Shown here: positions 49,901 to 59,136 of the stretch, one piece after another
Numbering within the stretch: position 1 is the first letter of the stretch
Layout: the number at the start of each line of letters is the position of its first letter
DNA from: Diphasiastrum complanatum
Taxonomy: Eukaryota; Streptophyta; Lycopodiopsida; Lycopodiales; Lycopodiaceae
Assembly: GCA_029204225.1 (NCBI GenBank)
Contig: CM055096.1
Coordinates: 44,063,967 to 44,127,966, forward strand
DNA length: 64,000 nucleotides
Direction: 5' to 3'
The notes under the pieces: generated by a model
Told to the model about the DNA's origin: nothing
The model's input: the letters and a program-made list of their open reading frames with translations, nothing else
The model's database searches: none
Program-made: the position numbers and the translations under genes

Positions 49901-52021
49901 CATCTGGATCCACCCACCCCACATTATCCCCAATGTCCATCTCCATCTCGTCATCCAAGGCCTCATCCTCATCCTCATCATCATCATCATCCAATCCCCC
50001 CCTCAGCCTCATCCCCACCCTCCTACATCATCTGCATCAGCCCTGGCCATGGATCTAGTGGTCCTGCGCTGCCTCCTATCATGACGTGCCAGCTCTCGAT
50101 CATATTCTAAAAATATCTCATCATCAGCCGTAGCCTCTGTGTGTGCATGGCCTGCTGCAGTATCCAAGGATCTAAGTCACTCTCCTACCTAGGTGTGCCA
50201 TCTCTCTGCTTGTGTCTGACTAGCCTCAAGTTGGTGGTGCAATAAACCAACTTGTTCCACTGGGGAACACTGAGCTTGTTGCGTCTCTTTGTGTGCATAA
50301 GAGACCGAGTGCTCCAGTTCCGCTCACAAGCCGAAGCACAATCCTGAGCAAGGATGCCCACCACACCTGTTAGAATCCCCATCGTCGTTTCCGGTCATTG
50401 TTAAGCACAATCAGGTGACCACCCATCCATAGAGGTACTGCCACCTCTCCCCCGTGCACTAGAGCTATAGACCACCATCAAGCAAGCTCGGATCTCCGAT
50501 AAGCCATGGTGTCCCATACCACCATACCTTAACCTCGACCCTTGCCTACCTACATCTTGAGGCCTAGATAATCGTCCTGACCTGACCACCAGTGGAACAG
50601 CCCTTCATTCTCCACGGGAGAATAAATCACAAGCTCATGAAGATCCACCTCTATATACATTGTCCAGGTGGGGTCATCTCCGACCATGGGAGTCACGCAT
50701 GACCATCGACGCGCTTACATGAGGGACATGACTGGCAATATCAGGAATTGCAAGCAACAACTATTACCAAACTGCTACTATCAGTATTCCACTTCTGAAT
50801 GATTGTGGCCCACTCACTCATCACAACCACTAGTAGTCAAAAAATCATGCAAATGAGTCTTAGTACCTTTTCGTGGTCCAACAAACTTGGCTTTTCTATG
50901 GCTAAATGGGTGATATTTGTTCTCTTGACACTTGGTGATTTGATTCCCTTGTCAATACTTATCTTTAGATAGTATATGGGTGTTTTTTTATCATGTATAA
51001 CAAATTAGGATAATTTAATATTCATCTTGAACTCAAAGCACAATGCCTAAAGAAGTGGATTTAAGTAGCAAATGAAATGAGACATGATAAGTTTATGCAA
51101 ATGTCAAACTATACAAGTTTACCCACAACCTTTTGAATCGTAGCTGACAAACAACAACTATGAGAATAAAGAGCGAAGAAGCCAACAAGGAACAATGAGT
51201 GATATTATCTGGTCACTCAAATAAGTAGCATTGTTTGTGGCTCCTTATAGTAATATGGAATCCTCCTGTGGTTTCAAAACAAGTGAAGTATATAGCCTAC
51301 ATTAGCTGAATTGAATGAAAGTGATTTTTACATCTTTGAAGACATAGGCTCAGTATCCAATTGTTGTGGGAGCTTCATGCTCCAATCCTGTTTTCTAACC
51401 CCCAAATCATAGACTCTAGACCATAAATTCTAAACTCTAAACCCAGCAATGTGAATATTGTTCTTCAATCTTGGCTTGGCCTGTACCTTAAACCCTAGAC
51501 CCTGAACTCTAAAACTAAAACCCTAAACCGGACAATATGAATATCGTGCTTCAACCTTGGCTTGACCTACATCCTGCACGTTAACCTAGACCCTAAATCC
51601 TAAACGCTATATATGATGCATATCCAAGCTAGTGCTATCAGATACATTGCAAAGCTAAACAAATGAAGACAACCCTGATCAAATGCCAAAGCCTCCTTAT
51701 ACAATAAAATGGAATTGGTATTAACCTGCCATCGCCATCACAGGCATTGCAATCCCGAGATAAGAGCATATTGACTGCTTTTTCGCTTTTAAGGGGAATG
51801 AGTCCCAATCTATGCGCAATGAACTCATCATTGAGCACCGAGGAGTTGGCCTCTATCTCCACCAGATCAATAGCAAGAGTGGGCACCTCGGCGATCATGA
51901 TGCGGCGCAGGGCATTGGCAATGCTGGCATCGGTGTCACGCAGCTCAAACTTGAGAAAATCATCCTTCATTTCCCGGATCCTCACACTTGGCACCCGCTG
52001 ATAGGACGATGACATGTCCAT
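40470..52021 (-). CDS. RPB3: RNA polymerase II subunit RPB3 (three exons)
   Basis: join(52021..51726, 41965..41801, 40983..40470) gives 975 nt and 324 residues; the Arabidopsis protein has about 319. RPB3 pairs with RPB11 as the alpha-like platform for Pol II assembly in the nucleus. Visible features: the alpha-like dimerisation motif (residues about 22-52, [20 protein letters not shown]); the insert domain with zinc cysteines C91, C94, C100 and C103; [20 protein letters not shown] (about 160-180); and the C-terminal tail ..[10 protein letters not shown]. Donors are AG|GTTAA and AG|GTAAT; acceptors are TTCAG|G and TGCAG|A. Both introns split an Arg codon after its second base, so the frame is kept. 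Intron 1 (51725-41966, 9760 bp) is full of transposons; intron 2 is 817 bp. No coding lesion was found. Confidence 0.95.
41037..41086. repeat. TG/TA microsatellite in RPB3 intron 2
   Basis: (TG)n then (TA)n, about 50 bp, just upstream of exon 3 on the minus strand. Confidence 0.8.
41375..41700 (-). repeat. two SINE-like tRNA-related segments in RPB3 intron 2
   Basis: On the minus strand, about 41695-41630 reads TGGTGTAGTGCG (A-box-like), then GGTTTGATTCC (B-box-like). A similar but more decayed unit lies at about 41435-41375 with the same frame of words (CTGGTGTG.., AATTCCCTGC). No A-tail or target duplication was identified. Confidence 0.3.
41801..41965 (-). CDS. RPB3: RPB3 exon 2
   Basis: 165 nt starting with the last base of codon 99, then CDFCSVEF and TLDVTSQDL. 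It has no open frame of its own from an ATG. The overlapping minus-strand ATG frame at 41745-41963 is a shadow. Confidence 0.92.
42155..42600. repeat. minisatellite in RPB3 intron 1, about 65-bp units
   Basis: Recurring pattern CCAAAAGCATCCC..., AAGTTGCTACAGATCAAAT, AAAACCAGTAACAAGGAT. About six diverged units beginning ~190 bp from exon 2. Confidence 0.75.
42625..42987. mobile_element. hAT-type MITE (363 bp) in RPB3 intron 1
   Basis: Perfect 8-bp target duplication GATATATG (42617-42624 and 42988-42995) and 7-bp TIRs CATAGAA/TTCTATG. Subterminal regions are dense in AACCGTGG and GGTTC..GAACC words. The interior has TTAATTAA runs. No coding capacity. Confidence 0.9.
43440..43830. repeat. degenerate tandem repeat in RPB3 intron 1
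   Basis: Repeated CCAGCGCCCATTTCT and TTTTTCAGC words with spacing of roughly 30-45 bp. No coding meaning. Confidence 0.6.
43946..44333 (+). repeat. 5' LTR of intronic copia (388 bp)
   Basis: TGTTGAAATAAATG ... GGAATTTGTCA. It shows the intact, TRIM-free site CATGGGGGTAAAAC. Confidence 0.92.
44755..46082 (+). pseudogene. copia gag start fused by deletion to integrase
   Basis: ATG at 44755 opens gag ([29 protein letters not shown]). At about 44915-44935 a deletion removes the rest of gag and the protease and joins to the pre-integrase module ([14 protein letters not shown]). Frameshifts near 45130 and 45282 follow. The integrase core has LKSDGGGEF and DVAERKNRT intact, but the first catalytic Asp appears as Asn in HSNLWGP. 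The domain continues to a shift near 46070. Confidence 0.88.
46067..47669 (+). pseudogene. copia RT and RNase H
   Basis: RT frame 46067-46960: [50 protein letters not shown] and catalytic LYVDDLVI. A frameshift near 46925 leads to 46896-47669 with [30 protein letters not shown] and [16 protein letters not shown]. The RNase H segment around 47130-47250 has lost the usual DSDWAGD context. It ends just before the purine tract. Confidence 0.92.
47791..47863 (+). other. tRNA-like domain in the left TRIM LTR
   Basis: 73 nt. The acceptor stem GGGCGAA pairs with TCTGTCC (one mismatch), followed by A. D arm GCTTAGTGGTAGAGC; T arm CTGGG-TTCGAAT-CCTAG fully paired. The A box TAGCTTAGTGG and B box GGTTCGAATCC are both good matches to tRNA promoters. 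The anticodon arm has two extra bases and lacks U33 in the expected place, so this is not a normal tRNA gene. No run of four T's follows closely. Confidence 0.75.
48051..48123 (+). other. tRNA-like domain in the right TRIM LTR
   Basis: Same 73-nt unit. The acceptor GGGCGGA/TCTGTCC is fully paired with wobble, and the D stem GCTC/GAGC is perfect. The T stem has one A-C mismatch (CTGAG/CCTAG). Compared with the left copy, each base difference affects a stem pair; the pooled ancestor would have had complete acceptor, D and T stems. Confidence 0.75.
48465..49290 (+). pseudogene. gypsy gag and RT-start remnant, host of the copia insertion
   Basis: The coding frame continues across the copia insertion point (AGT ATT GAG GAT..). 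Gag-like words are [13 protein letters not shown] and, after a shift, [14 protein letters not shown] and [11 protein letters not shown] (48690-48820). At about 49090-49240 the word [20 protein letters not shown] is the start of gypsy RT. Heavily deleted, with many stops. Confidence 0.65.
49283..49720 (-). pseudogene. gypsy RNase H remnant
   Basis: Minus strand: [16 protein letters not shown] then [12 protein letters not shown] in one frame (about 49720-49620). After a shift the RNase H tail reads [19 protein letters not shown] (49283-49558), matching the ..Y.PGK.N..ADALSR family end. Confidence 0.75.
49730..50600 (-). pseudogene. hAT transposase C-terminal remnant
   Basis: Minus strand, about 50382-50185: a word of the form A-C-E-R-N-W-S-T-x-S-L-x-H-T-K-x-R-N-K-L, then [18 protein letters not shown]. 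This is the conserved hAT dimerisation-domain block of plant transposase-derived proteins. Stops and shifts on both sides. A (CAT/CCT)n-rich stretch at 49960-49990 lies in its Asp/Met-rich tail. Confidence 0.65.
50600..51379. other. RPB3 intron 1 sequence, nothing recognised
   Basis: The leftmost ~160 bp may continue the hAT remnant. The rest shows no gene or repeat signature. Confidence 0.35.
51380..51612. repeat. degenerate telomere-like repeats in RPB3 intron 1
   Basis: Many words of the AAACCCTA type (ACCCTAGACCCTGAACTCTA.. style), organised in two ~95-bp tandem units joined by CTTCAA(T/C)CTTGGCTTG. About 115 bp from exon 1. Confidence 0.75.
51726..52021 (-). CDS. RPB3: RPB3 exon 1
   Basis: Residues 1-98 and two bases of codon 99. 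It ends between the second and third zinc cysteines. Confidence 0.94.
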
Positions 52022-52039
52022 TTTGGCACGCTCTCACTC

Positions 52040-52066
52040 GTCCAAACCTAAACCCTAAATCTCTCT
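52040..52066 (-). promoter_or_regulatory. telo-box motif in RPB3 5' leader
   Basis: AAACCTAAACCCTAAAT on the + strand, 20-45 bp upstream of the RPB3 ATG. The AAACCCTAA telo-box is a known plant promoter/leader motif of growth-linked housekeeping genes. Function here is inferred from motif and position only. Confidence 0.45.
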
Positions 52067-52159
52067 TCAGAGAAGCGCAATGCTGAGCGCAAAATTAGGG
52101 CTAGCTCGGAAGAAAGAGATGGCTCTGATTTGTGCTTTATCTACGTACACCGAGAGACA

Positions 52160-52800
52160 CCATATTTGAAGGGGGATAATGGGCGCGAGCTATTGATATT
52201 TTGGCATTTGGGCTGCATTTATGAGGTTCCCACACGTGGAAATTCATGGGTCAGTTCATTTGTCCCATAGATCAAGATAGTGCTGGAAATGCCTGCATCT
52301 CTCTTGATACCCAATACCAACGGAAATTTTCAAGGATGTTGAGTTTCAAAAGCCCACAATTTTTGGCCTCGAATTGCAAAGGCACTACTTGTGTTGAGGT
52401 AGGTCAATGTAGTTTGAAATAAAGGTACGTTAAAGGCTAAATTGTGGTGGTGGGGCAAAAAATATGAGATGACTTCACTGATATGTGTATCATCTGCAAC
52501 AGGAGGAAAAAGTTGTAGTAGTAGCATGCAAGGCACAATAATGTGCCAAAGCAAGGAGAGGTCCACATAAGAGATCCCCCTATCGAGTTTCCTTAGTAGA
52601 TGACATAATAATAACATCACATGTATGAGAAGCATGACTAAAGTATAAAGGAGGACTTTTAGAATAGGAGCACACAAAAGGAATGAGTAAGGCTAGCGTA
52701 TCATGTGCACCATGAAGTCTTTGAAAAATAGTTGCTCGATAAACAGAATTGAAAGTATCATTTACATTGCCAAAAATTTGTCATCCTACGTGGCAGTCCT
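52160..52800. other. intergenic upstream of RPB3
   Basis: RPB3 promoter region at its left. No clear TATA and no gene recognised. Confidence 0.35.
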
Positions 52801-52809
52801 TATAGGGCC

Positions 52810-54160
52810 CTTTCCAAGGCCAAATTTTCTCTAATGCCAATTTTTGACCTTTGATGATTTCGTATTCATCAAGTTTCATCACAACAGTCAACTTTCCATT
52901 CGCTTGATGATCATTAATTTTATAGAACCGAATAATTTATTTTTTAACATTTTCAATATCGAGAAAAATATTATTGCAATCTTTGTAATTTAACTCACCA
53001 CTTTCAGATTTATATAAATTAGTTATATGAAACATTTGGCCAACCACTTTGAACATTCTCTCATTAGCATAATTTCTTGTTAATCTTACTCGATATGGAC
53101 GAGGAAAATAAGTTTTCTTAATCTTCACTTGAGAAAATGCTTCTTGTACAATTCTAAAAAATGTGGAATAAGCATTTATGCAACTCTAGCCTGATCACAT
53201 GTACCTTGTATCACATTTACACCTAAATAAGTTTGGACCTTACTCAAGACCATCCCTGCAATTTCATATTTCATTTTTTCAAATCAAGAATTTTTCATCA
53301 ATGCCCTTGCATATTTTTTTGGGACAACATAACTTAAAGATTCTCCAATACATGAATGATCTTTCAAATAGTCCTTTGCTACTAAGCATGCTATGCAATA
53401 CACATAACTCTATCAAGATGAACAAGTTCAAATAAACAATTTGCAATCAAACTTGAATAACAGTCATACTTGAAAGCTCGAATTCTTTTCTTCTAATTGC
53501 CACTGTATAAGGATAAGTCATCAATATTCTTCTTTGATACCCTTTTTCTTTTTCTTTTCAGTATTGTCTTTTTGATAACATCTACATCATCAACAGATTT
53601 CAAACTTTCAAATTGTAACTTCTCCAATGATTCTAACATATTTTGGTTTGAGCTCCAAAGACTGGTGATTATAGTATTCAGTTCTAATATAGAGCCCTTT
53701 AGTGCAAAGTTCTCATTTTTAGTCTGTTGCACATAATGTTGCAATTGTTGACAAGCACATTGTAATTGTTGATTAGCATACTATGATTGTCGATTAGCAT
53801 ACATTAATTATGCATTATGCATGCCAAAATCTCGCAACCTTTGACGATATTCAAGTAATCCTCTATGTCCTTCACATACAAATTTGAGGAGATGACTAAA
53901 AGACTTAAAATGTAAATCAATACTTGAAGATGAATAAATTGTTGTCTAACCACAGATCTACATGCTTATGGTTATTTTTTCTCAAATCTTCAATCAGTGA
54001 AGCAACATTTTCTACAACTTTTGAATTTTTCTTTAAAAATGGAGAACATCCCATAGGAAGTGCAACATGCAAATAATATCTCAAAAAATTGATCATCAGT
54101 ACAATTCGTAATCCTCTCGCCTCATATTTTACTATGAGCATACAAAAATTTAAGCTCATA
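52810..54160 (-). pseudogene. unknown degenerate coding region
   Basis: Successive minus-strand frames look protein-like but are broken: LRIVLMINFLRYYLHVALPMG (53917-54159), a Lys/Leu-rich piece with KKTILKRKRKRV (53493-53744), and KTYFPRPYRVRLTRNYANE with MFHITNLYKSESGEL (52937-53128). Readable sequence continues to about 52810 (ANGKLTVVMKLDEYEIIKGQ). I recognise no family. It is probably an old element-encoded protein. Confidence 0.35.
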
Positions 54161-54379
54161 CTGCTCCCAATACATATTTTGCAAAGAGCATACCAAGTTT
54201 GCTTGCGTTATTACAAGCACGCTTACCTAATAAATGCCTGAAGTTAGAACTAGTTTTAACCACAGAAAGTGGGCATTATCGGAAACTCAAAAACCAACAA
54301 CCAAACGATATTGTTTTTCATTCTCTCTCTAAAGTCAAATTTCTTAAGGGGCCCATTTTGAGCCCATATTTTTCCTAGT

Positions 54380-54602
54380 ACTAAACTTAGTGAAGATCAT
54401 TATCTATTTACCGGCTATGCTACATGCCATACTCCACATGTGTGAAGTCGAATTTGCATGTTTTGATTGCTCTTTATTGAAATTGCCAATCTAGATCAAT
54501 TTTTAAGTGCTTGTTTTGCAATACTTGGTTAATCAATCAATCAGTCACCCTTGAGAATCAATTAGAGATTCATTTATGGTCCAATTTTTTGTAGTTTCAA
54601 CA
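54380..54602 (+). mobile_element. LTR 3' end, related to the LTR at 18-639
   Basis: Shares CCACATGTGTGA, TTGCCAATCTAGATCAA, CACCCTTGAGAATCAATTAGAGATTCATTTATGG-type order and the end ..TTTCAACA with 420-639 and 56870-57050. The left edge is not found and no PBS follows. Confidence 0.5.
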
Positions 54603-55556
54603 TTATCAATTGAGAAATGGTTTCTAACTACATATTCTATTTCATTGTAGAGACTAGCACCACTAGAAATTTTGACATTTGAGTTGTACCTACAAACAAT
54701 TGAGAATATTAGTTACAGTAATAGAGAAGTACAAAATCTTGTTTGAAAGTTGAAATTGAATAATACATGCAAATACAAGAACTTCTACTTACCAAATTAC
54801 ATTTCGATGCCAGTACTACAAACTTCAAGCAAGGCCTTGTGCACATGTACTTGTTGCCAACTTGAGAGATACCACTATTCTCCGAAGTGATGCCATAGTA
54901 ACCTCCATGAAACCTACAACTACATCCTTAATCTCTATGTATTTGAAGGGTCTCTCATCATTTAAAGACCCTCTCAGTTTGAACTTGTATGGAATATCTA
55001 CGATGCAAAGGGTGTAAGGTGTTACATTTTTTTTAATTGTGGTGACTTCCTTTGCATCACCTTATTGAACTATGTAGAAACAAGACTGGCCATCAACAAA
55101 TTCGGGGATTTAAGCTAGGCAGGCTAGATCCCAATCATAGGAGTTAGTTAGTCAATATCACAATTCCTAAAATTAAGGGCCAAACATCACAAATCAAGGA
55201 TGTTGGTGAGTGACCTGACTACCAAAGTTGGTAAACCTAATGGTCAAGTAAGATTGACATGTTTAGGTCATCCTAATGTTGATTGGACACCCGAGACCTA
55301 CTCAACCATCCAAGGATAGGATCCTCATTGTACTATCACTGATCCATTCCATAGATGAGAGATCAAGATTTGGGAGTTCATTGACAATCTCAAGTTTTTG
55401 TTCTATTTGTATAATGATATTATGAAGTTGTTGGAATCTGATGCATGGTTCTGATTTCTATTCTACCTAGATAGAGTCAAACTCTTAGCCACAACTACTA
55501 TTACATACTAAGATCTATCCTCTTCCAAGACGGACACTACCGATCTAACTCTGATA
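54603..55556. other. unassigned, possibly internal retroelement sequence
   Basis: No coding family seen. The right end (GATCTAACTCTGATAC) is the complement of a copia PBS, implying a minus-strand element body here. Confidence 0.35.
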
Positions 55557-55930
55557 CTGATAAGCATTCAAATAAGAGCGAGCCTTTATGCAGAATAGAA
55601 ATTAACAACTGAACTTATGAACAATGAGCAAGCATATAACATTCATACATTGTACACTTATGCAGGAAGATAAAAAACATCTGTATTACAGCAATGATTT
55701 GTGGGTGTTGTCTGGCATACCAAACATCGCGTTACCACAAGAGAGTTTCTGTCTCTTACGAACTAATTGTGAAGCTTACTAGCTTGCCCGTCTATCTCTC
55801 TATCTCTGGCATTATCATGCTTTACAAATGGTCTTGCTTACTAGCAGACGCTTTCTTCAACAGGTGGTCTCGCTTACTAGCTACTCTTCCTTCATCAACA
55901 TTGTGCAACCTCCTGTCATTCGTCCTGTAA
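55557..55930 (-). mobile_element. minus-strand copia LTR fragment with adjoining PBS
   Basis: The + edge TGATAAGCATTC follows the PBS complement (minus: TATCAGAGTTAGATC). It contains repeated (T)CTCGCTTACTAGC words shared with the LTRs at 25.5 and 29.0 kb. The far edge is not resolved. Confidence 0.45.
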
Positions 55931-56860
55931 CAGAGGAATGGTTTGTGTCTAATCATTAAGGATTACAAGAACTAGTTTAAGCTCATTCTAGCAGTTTCAA
56001 TTGTCCATCGACGTTGTCCGTGGAGTCCGTTCTCCATGCTGGTACTTCGTTGATTTTGCCAGTACTTTGGGTCATGAAGATGCGCCACTTTTTGAAGCCA
56101 TATGTGAGTCGTACATGACCGCAATCGTTTCCTTGCAGTGTATTTACGATCATAAAGGTTCTTCAGAGCATGAGGCCTTTGGCAAGCAACCGTAGACAGA
56201 CCATAGCAGGGGCTTATGCGGTGCTCGAGCGGTTTGTCTCTTTGAGAGGAGAGAACCATTGTGAACCATAGGTGTTGACTTTGCAGTGGCCTTCGGTCAG
56301 CTTCCTTTGTGGACTACTTTGTGTTTGCTTTGTAGGTGACCGCAAGCTCTAGCTTGTTGGTGGTTGCCTTCGGTTTACTTTGCATTGGATCGTAAGCTGG
56401 ACTCTTACGGTTCGGCTTCTCACTTTGTTGCCTTGGTCTTCTATGTGAAAAGCAAGTGTTGACCTGAGGTTTCCTTCGATTTGTTTCCTTGAACATTGAA
56501 ATTGTTTGCATGCCATATCTGAGGCTCCTTCGATAGCCTTCGGTCTTCGCTAGTTGACTGCAAGTAGGTACTTGTGGTTTCCTACGGTTTGCCTTGGTTT
56601 CATGATGAATCATATGCTTTGCTTTGTGGTTGTCTTTGGTGGCCTTTATTGCCTATGTTGAAACCGTTGGCAGCGTGGTTGCGGTTGTTTATGGTCTATT
56701 TGTGGGTAGTTTCCGTGTATTTCTGCAGGTAAGGCCTGTTGGCCCTTTATGTGTATTTCTACACGTTTTGGTTCATCAGCTAGCAATGCTTTGGGTAAAA
56801 ACTTCATATTTCTTCATAAGTGAATGCAATCAAACCTTGATTAGGATTATTCTCTGCTCT
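55931..56860. other. unassigned; CCTTCGGTTT-rich sequence
   Basis: Words like CCTTCGGTTT and TTGCCTTGGT recur (56280-56620). No gene. It may belong to the LTR that ends at 57050. Confidence 0.3.
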
Positions 56861-56869
56861 CTGGCCATA

Positions 56870-57069
56870 TCCCACACATGTGAGGTCAGATCTTCATGTT
56901 TTGATCCATTTTTATTGCTCTTGATTGAAGTTGCTAATCTAGATCTAGTTTTGAGTGCTAGTTTTGTAATAGATTGCTAATCAATAAATCACTCATTCTT
57001 GAGAACCAATTAGAGGGCCAGTTATGATCTTTTTTACTATACTTTCAACATGGTATTAGAGCCAAGTAC
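56870..57069 (+). mobile_element. copia 5' LTR end and PBS
   Basis: The LTR ends ..ACTATACTTTCAACA at 57050, and TGGTATTAGAGCCAAG at 57051 is the primer-binding site. The end sequence is homologous to 420-639 and 54380-54602. Confidence 0.65.
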
Positions 57070-57900
57070 AAGAGATTTATTGATGATCAAAACACATTCC
57101 AAATTTAGTTTGTTACTAGAAAACTAGTTTTGTGAGGGCGAGTCCAATCCAAGAGATTGCCTCAAGTTTTGAGATCTATTTGGTAGTGGTCATTAACTAT
57201 ACTTTCAACATGCGTGGGAACCTCTATACTTGCATTCCATTTCCATAATTCATTAGATCCCAATAGTTTCTATCTAGATCATCTTGATGAAATTTTTGAT
57301 GCAAATAAAAGAGAAAGCATCAAAGATTATTAGCCATTATTGGGATTTGACATTAAATTCATCTAATAGGTGCTAAGAACAAGTCCTTTAAAGTGGTTTT
57401 ACAGGTCTTGTTGGATCATCAAGGAAGAGTGAGAAAGAGTCATTTTGTGTCCAGAGTCATTTATATTTTTTGATGAGATTTGATAGAAATTTGATGCACT
57501 ATGTTCCAGAAATTGGTTTGATTCAGATGTCACTTCTTCTTCCATCTTCTATCAAGTTTGCTATTCTCGATCTCAAGGGATATTTTGTAGAGGGTGATCC
57601 TATCTCCCCATGGAGTCGCTGCCTGGGACTGTTTACTCGTCACTTTGTTATGTTCGATGAGGTTGTGAGATCATTGCTCTTTATGCGATGCTAACCACAT
57701 TCTAGCCATAACGTTTAGCTTGATTCCATCATACTTCATTGAATCTCTCAGTGTGAGTTCACCATTGGTCACCATTGGTCGTTTGTAGCTAACACAGGTC
57801 TTTCTAAATTTCTTTTGGCAGACGTACCAATGTTCGAGCAAATTTTGACTAGACAAAATGCCTGAGGAAAGGACCCACACTGTCCTTACGCGAGTAAGCA
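57070..57900. other. unassigned sequence after the PBS
   Basis: No gag recognised. Short frames at 57470-57694 (plus) and 57671-57946 (minus) have no family features. Confidence 0.3.
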
Positions 57901-57949
57901 GACCAATCCCAGGGGTCCCACTAATTACCCCGTACTCTCGGGTCAATGA

Positions 57950-59040
57950 GAGTTTTCCATACTCTCAGATATATGACCAGTGGGAGATCGTCATCTTCAT
58001 CTTAGTGCTCATACAAATCCAAGGGGGGCTAGTGTACTATTGACACGCAGTGAATAGACGGCCTATGCTACCCAACGATGGTGTTCTCATATGTAAATAG
58101 TGGTTAGGATGAGGAATCCATGAGTGTTTATCTCCATGGAAATGTCTCCAATACGAACCTCTCGAGCTTTGGTGTCAAATGTTATGACATCTATATTGAT
58201 GGGCCCTAAAACATGTAAAATCAAACAGAATCTACGTGGACCAAAATGTATTCCATTCATAGCGTAGATCTCTGAGTGTGCCTATGGTTGTCGAGACCAT
58301 TTGTTAGTTTCAAGTGTAGAGGTTGGCTCTTCTGAAGTTTGAGTGATGTGTCTAAGAATGGCAGTTAGATCGTCATCGGTAGGAGCTGGTGGAGGAGGCC
58401 GACAGGGTATCACTAACTCAATATAACGGATGGTTGTTAGGCCTACACATACCCAATTTAAATTTGCTGCTAGTTCATACATGCTTAGAGTACTTTCATC
58501 TACTCTATGTCTCACTCAAAACAATCGACCTCCTGGGATGAGAACACATTGGACATAAGGGCTATAAAAGTAGTAATAAGTTGCCCCTTGTCGTACTACC
58601 TGATAGAAGTCTCCTGGTAGGGGAAGGTCACTTAGTGTTGTACTTGTCATGGGAAGTCTATTGCGGTCAACGCTTGCTCAATGGGCTACAATTATAAGGT
58701 CCGTGTGGTCACTAATATCCATTGATGATTTATTTTGATGTATAGTGTGGCCCTTACCCGAAATCCCTGTTTATCAACTTCAAGTGCTAAGTCTCTAGTT
58801 CAAAGACCACGTACTGTAGTATCGAGTCCTATGATGGCCACATAGAGTCCGGTGAAACGAAGTATAGGACAATATCACCGTGGTCGGCACTCATCTGTCA
58901 TGCCCTTGGTGTTTAGGCCCTTTATCTCACTGTATGATGATATGTTGTGGTACTGTTCTAGTGGCAAAGATTCCCTCTCAACTTGGGTGAATGCTTTGAG
59001 ATTCTCAGCAACTTTAGAAAGTGTGGGTCTTGTTCTAATC
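57950..59040 (-). pseudogene. long decayed reading frame, unknown family
   Basis: Reading the minus strand from about 59040 to 57950, one frame stays protein-like over some 360 codons with under a dozen stops and perhaps one or two shifts (near 58690-58720). Readable words include TRPTLSKVAENLKAFTQVE, LPGDFYQVVRQGATYYYFY, STLSMYELAANLNWVCVG, a Pro-rich CRPPPPAPTDDDL, and INIDVITFDTKAREVRIGDI. Composition is that of a soluble structural or capsid-like protein, but I recognise no family. An upstream TATATAAA fits the same direction. It could be an element ORF, an endogenous viral relic or a host pseudogene. Confidence 0.45.
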
Positions 59041-59128
59041 CAGTCTCATATTTATCATAGATTTTATTGAACTTTTAGAACATTCCACTCTCTCCAATTC
59101 ATTCCTTTCTACACCCACCCCTTGATGA

Positions 59129-59136
59129 TTTATATA
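59129..59136 (-). promoter_or_regulatory. TATA box candidate for the decayed frame
   Basis: TATATAAA on the minus strand, about 90 bp upstream of the readable start of the 57.95-59.04 kb frame. Confidence 0.35.

Noticed and set aside
51380-51612. True telomere or chromosome end
   Set aside because: Repeats are few and degenerate, and lie inside an intron with unique sequence on both sides.
40470-52021. RPB3 as a pseudogene or as two genes
   Set aside because: Three exons join in phase with GT-AG sites to a full-length 324-residue protein. The distance is explained by transposons in intron 1.
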